Below, piece after piece: positions 27,034 to 36,717 of a stretch of 64,000 nucleotides of DNA. The first letter of the stretch is position 1. Each line of letters starts with the position of its first letter. The DNA lies in NCBI GenBank assembly GCA_030758115.1, contig JANREX010000039.1, positions 1 to 64,000 on the forward strand, given 5' to 3'. Source of the DNA: Paracoccaceae bacterium (GTDB lineage: Bacteria > Pseudomonadota > Alphaproteobacteria > Rhodobacterales > Rhodobacteraceae). Both the position numbers and the translations under genes were made by a program. The notes beneath the pieces are model-generated. The model searched no databases. It worked only from the letters and a program-made list of their open reading frames with translations, and was not told where the DNA came from.

Positions 27034-28248
27034 ATGAACAATGCCTCACAGGATCCAGATAGGCGGGTTCAGCTGAAGATAGGATATCTGTGTGACTTCG
27101 ATCCGCGCGATCCGGGCCCTTATTCGGGTGGCAATCAACGGATTTTCAACGCCCTTTCTGCCAACGTAGATCAGATCAGCATACTTGATACGTCCTGGGG
27201 TATCGCCGAGCCGGTCAGTCGGCGCATCGGGAAAATGTCCCATGACGTGCAGCTCAGGTTGCGGTGGCGCGCGCAACTGGCCCTTTCACCGGTCATCGCC
27301 AGACATATCGAACGGCAGATCGCGAAAAGTGACATCAATGTCCTGTTCTGCGCCTACAGCTTTCAGTCTTTGGCGGCGGTGCGACTGCCACAGGGTGTCA
27401 TCTCGGCCTTTACTTGCGATGCGACCCCGACGATTTACAAGCAATCGCCGGTAGGCCAGTCGTTCAAGTCCTTTTTCAGCGCTTCACGGCTCATGGATCC
27501 GCTGATCACCGCAGCAGAAAGAGCGACGTTTCGCCGGACGGATTTGCTGCTTTGGGCCTCTGATTGGCTCAACGACGCGGCGATCTCGCTCTACGGGCTG
27601 ACACCCGATCAGTCCAAGGTCCTGAACTGGGGTGCCAATATTCCGCCCCCCGAAGCAGAGAGGACCAGCCTGGCCATCGCGACGGGCCAACCGCTGCGCC
27701 TGCTGTTCGTGGGGCGTGACTGGGTGGCCAAGGGCGGCCCGACAACGGTCGCGCTTTTGCGGTGCCTGCGGCAAAGAGGTGTCGACGCCAGGCTGAGCGT
27801 CGTCGGGACAACTCCCCCGCCCGAAGACTTGGACCCAGCCATCGAGGTCTACCCATATCTCGACAAGTCAGACCCCGAGCAGCTTGCGATTTTCACGCAT
27901 CTGTTCAGAACAGCGCATTTCATGGTGATGCTGTCTTTCGAATCCTACGGCTTCGCCTATTGCGAAGCCTCGGCCTACGGTGTGCCATCGCTTGCGTTGC
28001 GCGTGGCCGGTGTACCGGTCGAGGAAGGGGTCAACGGCCACAGGTTCGATACCGGAACGGATCCGGAAACCTTGGCCGACCGCATCATGCACTACCTGTC
28101 GGATCCCGCCGCTTATGCCGCGCTGCGGTCATCCAGCAGGGCTTTTTACGAGGATCGGCTGAATTGGGACGCATGGGGGCGCCACGCGGCGGACCTTTTG
28201 CGCGGCAAACTCCTTCAACACCAAACGGCCAATCCGACTGCAGGGTGA
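27034..28248 (+). CDS. Glycosyltransferase, GT4/GT-B fold
   Basis: 404 residues from ATG 27034, which has AGGTG five bases upstream; a TTG at 27004 is less likely. The C-terminal half has the GT-B nucleotide-sugar region, with RLLFVGRDWVAKGG and, later, the ESYGFAYCEASAYGVP motif equivalent to the E-x7-E of GT4 enzymes. The N-terminal half, DFDPRDPGPYSGGNQRIF, includes the glycine loop that opens many such proteins. There is no signal peptide, so it acts on the cytoplasmic face. Donor and acceptor are unknown. Its upstream leader (26751–27033) holds no gene. Confidence 0.85.
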   Translation: MNNASQDPDRRVQLKIGYLCDFDPRDPGPYSGGNQRIFNALSANVDQISILDTSWGIAEPVSRRIGKMSHDVQLRLRWRAQLALSPVIARHIERQIAKSDINVLFCAYSFQSLAAVRLPQGVISAFTCDATPTIYKQSPVGQSFKSFFSASRLMDPLITAAERATFRRTDLLLWASDWLNDAAISLYGLTPDQSKVLNWGANIPPPEAERTSLAIATGQPLRLLFVGRDWVAKGGPTTVALLRCLRQRGVDARLSVVGTTPPPEDLDPAIEVYPYLDKSDPEQLAIFTHLFRTAHFMVMLSFESYGFAYCEASAYGVPSLALRVAGVPVEEGVNGHRFDTGTDPETLADRIMHYLSDPAAYAALRSSSRAFYEDRLNWDAWGRHAADLLRGKLLQHQTANPTAG

Positions 28249-28383
28249 CATTCCCGCCACCGCATACGTCACGGATGATACGGGCCATGCACCGATCTTG
28301 GTTGACCTGCCGCGCCTCAGCGTGTTTTTTCCCTGCACCAAAGTTCGCGACAAACGCGACAACATCACCGGGAGAGAGTAACC

Positions 28384-29340
28384 ATGAAACATCTGCTTAT
28401 TGCGGCAACCGCAGCCCTCGCGCTTGGTACCGCCGCCCAGGCCGAAGAGCTTTCGATTGCAACCGGCGGAACCGGCGGGGTCTACTACCCCTATGGCGGC
28501 GGCTTGGCCGAAGTGATCGGCAAGCATGTCGAAGGCTACACCGCCAGTGTCGAAGTGACCGGCGCATCGGTTGAAAACATGGCGCTGATCCAGCGTGGCG
28601 AAAGCGATCTGGCGCTGGCGCTGGCCGACGCGGTCTATCAGGCCTATACCGGCACCGGCAAATTCGAGGGCAAGGCGATCCCCGAAGCCCGCGCGCTGGC
28701 CTCGATCTATCCGAACGCCGTCCAGCTCGTGACCCTGGCCGACAGCGGCATCACCAGCATGGAAGACCTGCGCGGCAAGCGCGTGTCGGTCGGCGCGCCC
28801 GGTTCGGGCACCGAGCTGAGCGCACAGACGATCCTGTCCGCGAACGGCATCACCTACGAGGATTTCGATCCCCAGCGCCTGAACTTCAACGAAACCGCCG
28901 ACGCGATCCGTGACGGCGACATCGTTGCCGGTTTCTGGAGCGTGGGCCCCCCCACCTCGTCGATCATGAACCTGGCCGCCACCCGCGAGATCAGCATCGT
29001 CGCGCTGACGGCGGACGAGATCGCCAAGGCCCGTGCGGCCGAGCCGACCTTCGCCCCCTACACGCTGCGCGCCAACCTGTATGACGGGGTGGCCACAGAG
29101 GTCACGACCATCTCGACCCCGAACGTTCTGGTCGTGCATGCGGACATGGACGAAGAGCTGGCCTACAACATCACCAAAGCCATGTATGAAAACGTGGCCG
29201 AGCTGATCGCGATCCACCCGGCGGCCAACGACACCACGATCGACTTCTCGATCGCGTCCACACCGATCCCCTTCCACCCCGGCGCACTCCGCTACCTGGA
29301 AGAAATCGGCGCCGCGGTTCAGGATCACCAGCGCAAGTGA
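28384..29340 (+). CDS. TAXI-type TRAP transporter solute-binding protein
   Basis: 318 residues with a clear signal peptide (MKHLLIAATAALALGTAAQAEE). The mature domain begins LSIATGGTGGVYYPYGGGL, the hallmark of the TRAP-associated extracytoplasmic immunogenic (TAXI) family, followed by EVTGASVENMALIQRGESD. It captures a solute, often glutamate-like or another organic acid, in the periplasm and delivers it to the fused permease encoded at 29893. A DUF1850 gene overlaps its stop, a common companion of these systems. GGGAGAGAG precedes the ATG. Confidence 0.93.
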   Translation: MKHLLIAATAALALGTAAQAEELSIATGGTGGVYYPYGGGLAEVIGKHVEGYTASVEVTGASVENMALIQRGESDLALALADAVYQAYTGTGKFEGKAIPEARALASIYPNAVQLVTLADSGITSMEDLRGKRVSVGAPGSGTELSAQTILSANGITYEDFDPQRLNFNETADAIRDGDIVAGFWSVGPPTSSIMNLAATREISIVALTADEIAKARAAEPTFAPYTLRANLYDGVATEVTTISTPNVLVVHADMDEELAYNITKAMYENVAELIAIHPAANDTTIDFSIASTPIPFHPGALRYLEEIGAAVQDHQRK

Positions 29341-29834
29341 CGCGCATACTGGCAGGGCGGTTCTTCGGAGCCGCCCTTCTTGCGTTTTCCGCCTGCGCAA
29401 GCCTGGTCTGGTCGGCCCCGCTGGGGGCTGAACCGCATCTGGTGGTCGAAAGCCGCAATGGGCTTGTGATCGGGCAACTGCGCTTCGATGCGGGTCAGGA
29501 AATCTGCCTGTCCTGGTCCCATTCCGTGACGGGCGGGCCCGTATCCGACTGTTTCGAGAACAGGGATGGCATCTTGATGCTGACGCGGTCCTACCTGCAT
29601 GATTTCGCCGCCGGGCTGGGCGAGATCGCCGGACGCGGCACCCTGCGATCCGCAGAGGGGGGCGGCTATTGGATCGAAGGCATAGATGAGGCGATCCCCG
29701 GCAACGCACTGCCGCTGCGCGTGGGCAGCCCGCGTGTCGCGCATGTGCTGACCGGATCGGGCCGCAGGCTGAACCTGAGCACAATGGCCGCTGGCGCACG
29801 TGTCAATCTGCGACTGATCCCCAAGCTGCGCTGA
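29337..29834 (+). CDS. DUF1850 domain protein of a TAXI-TRAP operon
   Basis: 165 residues starting with a GTG that overlaps the stop of the binding-protein gene (GTGA), so translation is coupled. A signal-like N-terminus (AALLAFSACASLVWSAP) precedes a small beta-rich domain with the family's WSHSVTGGPVSDCF segment. DUF1850 proteins regularly sit between the binding protein and fused permease of TAXI-TRAP systems, but no biochemical role is established. It is probably a periplasmic or membrane-bound accessory of this importer. Confidence 0.88.
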   Translation: MTRILAGRFFGAALLAFSACASLVWSAPLGAEPHLVVESRNGLVIGQLRFDAGQEICLSWSHSVTGGPVSDCFENRDGILMLTRSYLHDFAAGLGEIAGRGTLRSAEGGGYWIEGIDEAIPGNALPLRVGSPRVAHVLTGSGRRLNLSTMAAGARVNLRLIPKLR

Positions 29835-29892
29835 CACGACAAACCCCGGGCTGATCCATTACCGCAGCCCCGTGTACCGACAGGACCACACC

Positions 29893-31935
29893 ATGACCGA
29901 CCCGAAAGCCGATCCAACCGCAGCGACATCGCCGCAGGCCGACGTGACGCCAACAGCGCAGTTGTCGGATCGCATCCAGCCGCGCCCGATCTTGTGGATC
30001 ATCACGCTGGCCGCGATCGCCATGTCGCTGTTCCAGATGTACACGGCCGGGATCGAACCGCTTGGGCTGTTCTACCAGCGTTCGGCGCATCTGGGTTTCG
30101 TGCTGTTCCTGGCCTTTCTGATCTTTCCCGTCACGGGTCCGACCAAACCGCGCGGGACGATTGGCTGGATCATCGACGCGGCTTTCCTGACGGCCGCATT
30201 CCTCAGCGGCTTCTATATCTTCTATTTCCTCGATGAAATCATCGACCGCGCGGGGTGGTGGTCGCAGACCGACATCATCATGGGGATCATCGCCACCGTG
30301 GCCGTGCTTGAGGCAAGCCGCCGCGTGGTCGGCCTTGGCATGACCATCATCGGGCTGATCGCCATCGCCTATGCCCTGGCCGGTCCGCGCGGTGCCCTGC
30401 CGTGGCTGGGCGAATGGATGCCCGGCATCCTGTCGCATCGCGGCGCCAGCGTCGATCGTCTGGTGGGGCAGCTCTACCTCGGGCAGGAAGGCATCTTCGG
30501 CCTGCCGCTGGGCGTGGCGGCCACTTACGTCTTCATGTTCGTCCTGTTCGGCGCTTTCCTGGAAGTGACCGGCGCGGGCAAGTTCTTCATCGACCTGGCC
30601 TTTGCCGCAACGGGGCGCAAGCCGGGCGGGCCGGCCAAGGCGGCGGTCATCGCCTCGGCGGGCATGGGGTCGATCTCGGGCTCGGCCATCGCCAATGTGG
30701 TCACGACCGGGGCCTTCACCATCCCGCTGATGAAAAAGCTGGGCTACAAGCCGAAAGAGGCCGGCGGGATCGAGGCGGCCGCCTCGACCGGCGGGCAGAT
30801 CACCCCGCCGCTGATGGGCGCGGGCGCCTTCCTGATCTCGGAATACACCAACGTGCCCTATATCGACATCGTGATGGTCTCGATCTTCCCGGCCATCCTT
30901 TACCTGGGCACGGTCTATCTGTTCGTGCATCTGGTGGCGATGAAGGCAGGCATGACCGGCATGTCGGCCGCGGAACTGCCGGTGGTGCGGCATGTGCTGG
31001 CTGCGGGCTGGCAGTTCATCGTGCCGCTCCTGGTGTTGATATGGCTTCTGGTCAACAACATCTCGCCCACGCGCGTGGGCTTCTGGGCGATCATCTCGGT
31101 CATCGCGGTCACGGCGCTGCGGGCGGGTTTCACGCTTGTGGTCCTTGACCCGAAAGCGGGCAAGCCCCTGACCGGAGAGCGGCTGCGCGCATCACTCTGG
31201 AGCGGGGTCCGCCTGATCGGACAGGCGCTGGAACTGGGCGCGCGCAACGCGGTGGCGGTCAGCGTGGCCTGTGCCGTGGCCGGCATCATCGTGGGTGTCG
31301 TGGGCCTGACCGGTCTGGGCCTCAAATTCTCGTCGATGATGATCTCGCTCTCGGGGGGGAACCTGGCACTGGCGCTGATCTTCGTGCTGATCGCGAGCCT
31401 CATCCTTGGCATGGGCCTGCCGGTGACGGCCGCCTATATCGTGCTGATCGTCCTGGTGGGCCCGGCGCTGAACCAGGAGTTCGGCGTGCCCCTGCTGATC
31501 GCGCATCTGGTGGTGTTCTGGTACAGTCAGGACAGCAACGTGACCCCGCCCATCGCCCTTGCCGGTTTCGCGGGGGCCGCGATTGCCGGATCGAAACCGA
31601 TGGAAACCAGCATGCAGGCCTGGAAATACGCCAAGGGCCTCTATCTGATCCCGGCCTTCATGGTCTACAACCCCGAGATCATCATGGGCGGCGAAACCTG
31701 GTATGTCATCTGGACAGGCATCATCGTGGTCATCGGCCTTGTGGGTTTTGCAGCAGCGATCGAGGGATACCTCTTCACCTGGATGGACAAGCTTTCGCGG
31801 GTTCTGGTGGTTCCCGGCGTGATCGCCATCTTCAACCCCGACGAGATCATCGAGGCGGCGGGCGCGGCGGTCGTGCTGGGCATCATCGCCCTGAACTGGG
31901 TCAAGAGCAGGCGGAACAGACCACAGCAGGCCTGA
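29893..31935 (+). CDS. TRAP transporter permease, fused DctQ/DctM type (TAXI system)
   Basis: 680 residues with many membrane segments. The N-terminal four-helix small-subunit region is joined to the large-subunit region, as usual in TAXI-TRAP permeases. DctM-type motifs are visible: GSISGSAIANVVTTGAFTIP and the STGGQITPPLMGAGAF core in the middle, and a symmetric NVTPPIALAGFAGAAIA later. The start at 29893 (MTDPKAD) is preferred over a GTG seven codons earlier because AGGA lies about 11 bases upstream. It forms one operon with the TAXI protein and the DUF1850 gene. The solute is unknown. Confidence 0.93.
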   Translation: MTDPKADPTAATSPQADVTPTAQLSDRIQPRPILWIITLAAIAMSLFQMYTAGIEPLGLFYQRSAHLGFVLFLAFLIFPVTGPTKPRGTIGWIIDAAFLTAAFLSGFYIFYFLDEIIDRAGWWSQTDIIMGIIATVAVLEASRRVVGLGMTIIGLIAIAYALAGPRGALPWLGEWMPGILSHRGASVDRLVGQLYLGQEGIFGLPLGVAATYVFMFVLFGAFLEVTGAGKFFIDLAFAATGRKPGGPAKAAVIASAGMGSISGSAIANVVTTGAFTIPLMKKLGYKPKEAGGIEAAASTGGQITPPLMGAGAFLISEYTNVPYIDIVMVSIFPAILYLGTVYLFVHLVAMKAGMTGMSAAELPVVRHVLAAGWQFIVPLLVLIWLLVNNISPTRVGFWAIISVIAVTALRAGFTLVVLDPKAGKPLTGERLRASLWSGVRLIGQALELGARNAVAVSVACAVAGIIVGVVGLTGLGLKFSSMMISLSGGNLALALIFVLIASLILGMGLPVTAAYIVLIVLVGPALNQEFGVPLLIAHLVVFWYSQDSNVTPPIALAGFAGAAIAGSKPMETSMQAWKYAKGLYLIPAFMVYNPEIIMGGETWYVIWTGIIVVIGLVGFAAAIEGYLFTWMDKLSRVLVVPGVIAIFNPDEIIEAAGAAVVLGIIALNWVKSRRNRPQQA

Positions 31936-32146
31936 CGTTTCCTGCAAGAAACAGGCGCGTGCCGCACCTTCGCTGCGGCAAAACGGCTGTCCGGTCACGA
32001 AAGTGCGCCGACAGCAGAACGACCGGTTGCCCGAAGCGCTTGGCATGCGCTAGAATCACGCGACACCGTGCGTCTTTTGTGTGACTTCCCACTTTATCTG
32101 GTGCTTTTGCCGGTCCTTCAGCGTGAATCGAAAGGGGCTTGCTCGC

Positions 32147-34300
32147 GTGCGCCGATACCTGAAAAAGATGCACCTTGCCGCGGTATCCTGCCTTGTGCTG
32201 GCGGGCTGCGGGGGGGGCGGTGGCGGCGGAACATCCACGGCTGTCCTGAACCTGATGGTCGAGACGCTGACCGGCGGCACCTTCAGCGCCGACGCATTTT
32301 CGGTCAGCCGCTATCAAAGCATCACGCCGGATTGGCGCCAGGCGGCGCAAAACCTGCGCAACTCGGCGCTTTATCAGGCACAGCAGTTTTCCTGGTATGT
32401 CGACAGCAACAACAACACCACGCGCGACCCTGCGACCGAGCCGCTTTTCAACAGCTTCTCGATTGCCTCGTCGCGGGTGGATTACGCCCATGCGGCCGGT
32501 CTGAGCGGCGCAGGCCGGACCATCGCCGTCATGGATGACGGCTTTCTTGCCTCGCACGAGACCATCGCCGGGCGCGTCACGGGCAGCTATACCGGACCGG
32601 TCGCGTCACACGGCACTGCCGTCGCCTCGATCCTGGCGGGCTCTTCACCTATGATGATCGGCGTCGCACCGGGCGCAAACCTTGTGCTCGGGACATATGA
32701 CTCCCCCGAGAACCGGGCCGCGGCGACCGACCTGGCCCGGCTGTCAGGTGCGATCGTCCAGAACAATTCATGGGGTTTCGTCGGTGAACCCGCCAATTCC
32801 GAGACCTTCAGCAGGCTTTTCGCAAACGGCAGCGAAGCGCCGTATCTTGAGGCCCTGCGGAGTTACACGCGCAACGGTGTCGTGGTCTTTGCCGCCGGCA
32901 ACAACCCGTCCATGACCACCGCCAGCATCATGGAGGCCCTGCCCCTTTTCACGCCGGAACTGGAGCCCGGCTGGCTCACGGTCATCAGCGGCGTGCCCAG
33001 TTTCGACGACAACCGCATCCTGAGTGTCCAGAGGGTCTCGGCCCCCTGTCTGCAGGCGGCGCGCTGGTGCCTTGCCGCAGACGGATCATGGATGGCAGCC
33101 AATGCGGACAGCAACAGCAGTTACGGCACAAGCCCGGTGATCGGCACATCCTTTGCCGCGCCCGTGGTCTCTGGCGCGATCGCCCTGCTGGCCGAAGCCT
33201 TTCCGACGCTGACAGCCCATGACCTGCGCGCGCGGCTGATCGCGACGGCGGACAATGACTTCGCGGGTTTCATCGCCGCAGGCCGGCTGGAGGTGATCCC
33301 CGGTTCCGGCGTGTTCCACGATTACAGCACCGAATGGGGCCATGGCTTTCTGGATGTCCGTGCGGCGCTTCTGCCCATCGGCACCCCCGTGGCGCGCATG
33401 GCCGACGGCACGGCACAGGTGGCGGATCAGCCGATGATCGTGGGCGGCGGCGCGACGGGGGATGCCGTGGCGCGCAGCCTTGCGGCTGTTCCTGTCCTTG
33501 TCACCGACGCGCTTGGCGGGGATTTCACCATGCCCGGCTCTGCCCTGGCCACGGCGCCATCCACCCCACCGGTCAGCGAGCGTCTTTGGCAGAGCATGTT
33601 CAGCCGGGACCAACGCCCCGGTGTGATTCAGGCCTATGGCGGGGCCGACATGGCCTTTGGCGCAGGCAACTTCGAGATGGCGTTCATCGCCCCCGATACC
33701 AGCCGCGCACCGGGTGGCGATCCGGCAATGGCCGCCACCATCGGCCAGCGCATCGCCGCCGCCGGGGGCGAAGTCTTCATCGGCCTGAACGTGACGCGCG
33801 ACGACGGGACCCTGCTGCCCGGAATCGGCGGTCAGGTGAACACCCTGGCCGCGCTGGAACTGGGCTTCACCCATCAGAACAGCAACGGCGCCTTCGTGGA
33901 AATGGGCGGCAGTTTCGGCTTGGCCCCCGGCGGAAGCGGTGCGGCGCTGTCACAACAGTCCGATGTGCGCTTCAATGCCTTCCGCCTGGAGGCGGGGCAA
34001 AGAGACGTCTTGCGGACCGGCGACCGGCTGCGCGTCGGTGTCTCGCTGCCCATAGCGGTGACATCGGGCAGAACCGAAATAGCCCTGCCAGTCGCGCGCA
34101 GCGCAACCGGGATCGACTACCGCCAGGTCGGCATCGACTATTCCCCCCGCGACCGCGAGATCAACCTTTCCCTGACCTATGACGCCCCGGTCGGGCGTGG
34201 CACGGACCTGTTCCTGGGCGCAATCCACGCGATCAATCACGGCCATGTCGCAGGGCAACGGGATACGGCCGCGATCCTGGGTTTTCGCAAGACATTCTGA
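32147..34300 (+). CDS. Subtilisin-like (S8) serine protease, predicted lipoprotein with a C-terminal beta-rich domain
   Basis: 717 residues from a GTG at 32147 preceded by AAAGGGG; other GTG and ATG starts are possible. A lipobox LVLAGC (C21) and a run of seven glycines follow the signal peptide, indicating a lipid-anchored protein on a flexible tether. The S8 catalytic triad is present: D130 in IAVMDDGF, H155 in ASHGTAVA and S335 in GTSFAAPV, with the oxyanion Asn in AAGNN. Residues from about 440 on are beta-rich, with alternating hydrophobic residues and a terminal phenylalanine (GFRKTF), resembling an outer-membrane autotransporter barrel. A lipobox plus a barrel is unusual. Its substrate is unknown. 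Confidence 0.82.
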   Translation: MRRYLKKMHLAAVSCLVLAGCGGGGGGGTSTAVLNLMVETLTGGTFSADAFSVSRYQSITPDWRQAAQNLRNSALYQAQQFSWYVDSNNNTTRDPATEPLFNSFSIASSRVDYAHAAGLSGAGRTIAVMDDGFLASHETIAGRVTGSYTGPVASHGTAVASILAGSSPMMIGVAPGANLVLGTYDSPENRAAATDLARLSGAIVQNNSWGFVGEPANSETFSRLFANGSEAPYLEALRSYTRNGVVVFAAGNNPSMTTASIMEALPLFTPELEPGWLTVISGVPSFDDNRILSVQRVSAPCLQAARWCLAADGSWMAANADSNSSYGTSPVIGTSFAAPVVSGAIALLAEAFPTLTAHDLRARLIATADNDFAGFIAAGRLEVIPGSGVFHDYSTEWGHGFLDVRAALLPIGTPVARMADGTAQVADQPMIVGGGATGDAVARSLAAVPVLVTDALGGDFTMPGSALATAPSTPPVSERLWQSMFSRDQRPGVIQAYGGADMAFGAGNFEMAFIAPDTSRAPGGDPAMAATIGQRIAAAGGEVFIGLNVTRDDGTLLPGIGGQVNTLAALELGFTHQNSNGAFVEMGGSFGLAPGGSGAALSQQSDVRFNAFRLEAGQRDVLRTGDRLRVGVSLPIAVTSGRTEIALPVARSATGIDYRQVGIDYSPRDREINLSLTYDAPVGRGTDLFLGAIHAINHGHVAGQRDTAAILGFRKTF

Positions 34301-34572
34301 CCGGGAAAGCGGCGGCACGACACCTCTTTCGCCCCAGCCTGTCAGGGGCGATCAAGCCCACCTGATGGCTGCAGAAAATATTTCGCGGCTGAACTTGTAT
34401 ATCAGATAGACCATTCCCACCTCATTCGGGAATTACAAAATAGACCCGCCTTGCTGACAGGATGGACACCGTTCGCGGTGGGCCTTTGAATTGTAATAGT
34501 TTTTCAATGATGTGTGGTATGTGTTTACACCCTCCTGACAGTCGGAACGGGCACCTTGGGGAGGATGCCGAC

Positions 34573-35313
34573 ATGAGTGACCAGGGGGGCGCATTTCATC
34601 GCCGACCATCCGACAGCTTTTCCATCGCAGAGGACCAACGCTGGGATGGGGTTCTGACCTCGGACCAAGTGGCGCGGTTCCGTGAAAAGGGGCTGCCGCT
34701 TGCCTTTGACCCGGTGCAGATCGGCTGGGTGCCGCTTGAACATCTGTCGGAAGATGCTGCGCACCGGCCTGCGCCGCTATCCTGGAACGGCGGCCTGCCG
34801 TCCGGGGAATATGGCGACCCGCAGCGACCAGTGGATGCCGCGCTTTGCCTGAGGGCCTGGGATCTGTCGGATGCCGCCATCTACCGCGCCCTGCTCGACG
34901 ATGCGCAGGTCTGGCGCTTCATGCATGAGGCCTGGCCCGGCGCGATCACCGAAGACCTTGCCCGCAGCCTGATCGAGATTTCGAATGCCGCGGATCATCA
35001 CGAGGTCAGGGCCGTGCTGCACAGGGGCGAACCGGTGGGACAAGTGCGCCTTGCCTTTGCCGACCAGGGCCGCGACCGCACCGAGGCCGAGATCAGCTAT
35101 TGGCTGGGCCGCGCCCATTGGGGCCAGGGTCTGGGATCCAGGATGGTGACGATGGCGACCCACGCAGCCTTTGCAGACCATGGCGGGTTGCGCCGCATTC
35201 TGGCGCTTGTGCATCCGGACAACGCCGCCTCGTCACGCCTGCTGCGCGGGGCAGGCTATGCCTTCAGCGGCTATCGCGGCGACGGCTGGCTGATCTACGA
35301 CACCACAGGCTGA
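34573..35313 (+). CDS. GNAT family N-acetyltransferase with an extra N-terminal segment
   Basis: 246 residues. The GNAT fold covers roughly 95–245, with the acetyl-CoA loop in GRAHWGQGLGSRM (the Q/RxxGxG/A motif) and the late VHPDNAASSRLLRGAGY motif typical of RimJ/RimL-like enzymes. The first 90 residues (LTSDQVARFREKGLPLAFDP) are not part of the GNAT domain and are not recognised. The start at 34573 is set by GGGGAGG nine bases upstream; longer in-frame starts lack a site. The 270 bases upstream are AT-rich and carry no other gene. The acetyl acceptor is unknown. Confidence 0.82.
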   Translation: MSDQGGAFHRRPSDSFSIAEDQRWDGVLTSDQVARFREKGLPLAFDPVQIGWVPLEHLSEDAAHRPAPLSWNGGLPSGEYGDPQRPVDAALCLRAWDLSDAAIYRALLDDAQVWRFMHEAWPGAITEDLARSLIEISNAADHHEVRAVLHRGEPVGQVRLAFADQGRDRTEAEISYWLGRAHWGQGLGSRMVTMATHAAFADHGGLRRILALVHPDNAASSRLLRGAGYAFSGYRGDGWLIYDTTG

Positions 35314-35327
35314 ACAGGCGGCCAACG

Positions 35328-35846
35328 TCAGGTGTCATCGGTCATGTCGTACCGACCGCCGATGATCCTTGCGGGTACGCCGGCGACAGTCACGCCCGGG
35401 GGCACATCGGTCGTGACCACGGCATTCGCGCCGATGGTGACATGATCGCCAATCGTCACGCCGTTCAAGATCTTGGCGCCTGCCCCGATATCGACATGCC
35501 CACCCAGAACCACGGGGCCGGCCAGCGTGACCTGATGGAAGATCATGCAATTGGGGCCGATCCTTGATCCGGGATGGATGATGATCCCCGTGGGATGCGG
35601 CAGGCGCAGCCCGCCCGCGATCTGGCAATGCAGATGGATCTCGCTTTGCGTGATCGTGGACCAGAACAGATGGTTCAGCACCCAGTACCGCCGCTGGAGG
35701 GCGGCAAGGGGGCCCTTTCGCGCGCGCGCCGCCTGATAGCGCCTGATGGACCGCAACAGCTTGGATGCGGGATCCCAGAAACGGCGCACACGCTCGCGGC
35801 TCCAGTCCGGCACTTCGGCCGAGACGTTCATCTCCTTGACTGTCAC
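35328..35846 (-). CDS. Serine acetyltransferase-like hexapeptide-repeat acetyltransferase
   Basis: 172 residues with a helical N-terminal third and a left-handed beta-helix built of hexapeptide repeats (HPGSRIGPNCMIFHQV, GGHVDIGAGAKILNGVTIG, ending VAGVPARII). It looks like the CysE/LacA branch, and more like short surface-polysaccharide-associated transferases than the full-length CysE. The start is uncertain: GTG at 35846 or ATG at 35831, the latter immediately touching AAGGAG, which is too close for good use. It is convergent with the GNAT gene and not in an operon with the iron genes. Confidence 0.75.
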   Translation of the reverse strand: MTVKEMNVSAEVPDWSRERVRRFWDPASKLLRSIRRYQAARARKGPLAALQRRYWVLNHLFWSTITQSEIHLHCQIAGGLRLPHPTGIIIHPGSRIGPNCMIFHQVTLAGPVVLGGHVDIGAGAKILNGVTIGDHVTIGANAVVTTDVPPGVTVAGVPARIIGGRYDMTDDT

Positions 35847-35967
35847 GCTTCATGCCCGTTTCTGCTGATCGGGGCCGCGGCTCGCCGCAGCCCGTCTTGT
35901 CCAAGGCTCAATGTGCGCAGTCAGGCAAACCCCGTCAAGATCAGCTGCGCGGGATCGGCGAATGGGG

Positions 35968-36453
35968 TCACTCGGCCGCGTCCATCCTCGAGGCGTTGAG
36001 TTGCATGTATTTCTCGGCGCCCATCTTGTCGAACAGATCAAGCTGGGTTTCCAGAAAGTCGATGTGACCTTCCTCGTCGGCCAGAAGCTCTTCGAACAGC
36101 TTCATGGTCACGTAGTCACCCGCCTGCGCGCAATATTCGCGGGCCTCACGGTACAGGGCGCGCGCCTCCTGCTCGGCGGCCATGTCGCACTCCAGTGTCT
36201 CGCGCGGGGTCTGGCCGATCCGCAGCGGATCCAGCTTCTGCAGGTTCGGATGCCCCTCAAGAAAGATGACGCGCGCGATCAGCTTGTCGGCGTGATGCAT
36301 CTCTTCGATGCTTTCCTCGCGGCTTTTCTTCGCCATATGCCCAAGGCCCCAGTCTTCCTGCAGGCGGTAATGCAGCCAGTACTGGCTGACCGCCGTCAGT
36401 TCGGATCGGATCGCCCTGTTCAGATAGTCGATGACTTTCGCGTCGCCTTTCAT
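35968..36453 (-). CDS. bfr: Bacterioferritin
   Basis: 161 residues, standard size. The heme-ligating methionine M52 lies in [10 protein letters not shown]. The dinuclear iron ligands of the ferroxidase centre are conserved (E18, E51, H54 and the later E-x-x-H in [11 protein letters not shown]). Twenty-four subunits form a shell that oxidises and stores iron. It is the last gene of the hemP–orf–bfd–bfr run and follows bfd by only 5 bases, so stored iron and its release factor are co-expressed. Confidence 0.97.
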   Translation of the reverse strand: MKGDAKVIDYLNRAIRSELTAVSQYWLHYRLQEDWGLGHMAKKSREESIEEMHHADKLIARVIFLEGHPNLQKLDPLRIGQTPRETLECDMAAEQEARALYREAREYCAQAGDYVTMKLFEELLADEEGHIDFLETQLDLFDKMGAEKYMQLNASRMDAAE

Positions 36454-36458
36454 ACGTC

Positions 36459-36707
36459 TTATCCTGTGTTGGTCCGTCGCTGCGCGCCTTTGCGCAGGGA
36501 ACGGAGGTGCATGGGAACTTCAAGTTTCTCATTGCGGCGCATCGTCGACAGAAAAAGCGGCATGCATCCGCCGCACTCGGGCGATTTGCCAAGGGCGTGA
36601 TAGATCTTGCCCGGGGTAATCAGCGTTTCGCGGTCAGCCGCGCGCATCCAGTCGATGGCCGCATGGATGTCGTGATCGGTGATGGACTGGCAATGGCAGA
36701 CGATCAT
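36459..36707 (-). CDS. bfd: Bacterioferritin-associated ferredoxin ([2Fe-2S])
   Basis: 82 residues with the BFD-like Fer2 motif: C4 and C6 in MIVCHCQ, then C45 and C48 in PECGGCMP. Bfd docks on bacterioferritin and reduces its heme so that ferric iron can be released. The C-terminal 25 residues are basic ([11 protein letters not shown]), longer than the minimal E. coli Bfd. It lies 10 bases after an unrecognised Cys-rich gene and 5 bases before bfr. Confidence 0.95.
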   Translation of the reverse strand: MIVCHCQSITDHDIHAAIDWMRAADRETLITPGKIYHALGKSPECGGCMPLFLSTMRRNEKLEVPMHLRSLRKGAQRRTNTG

Positions 36708-36717
36708 CGCTGTGCCT

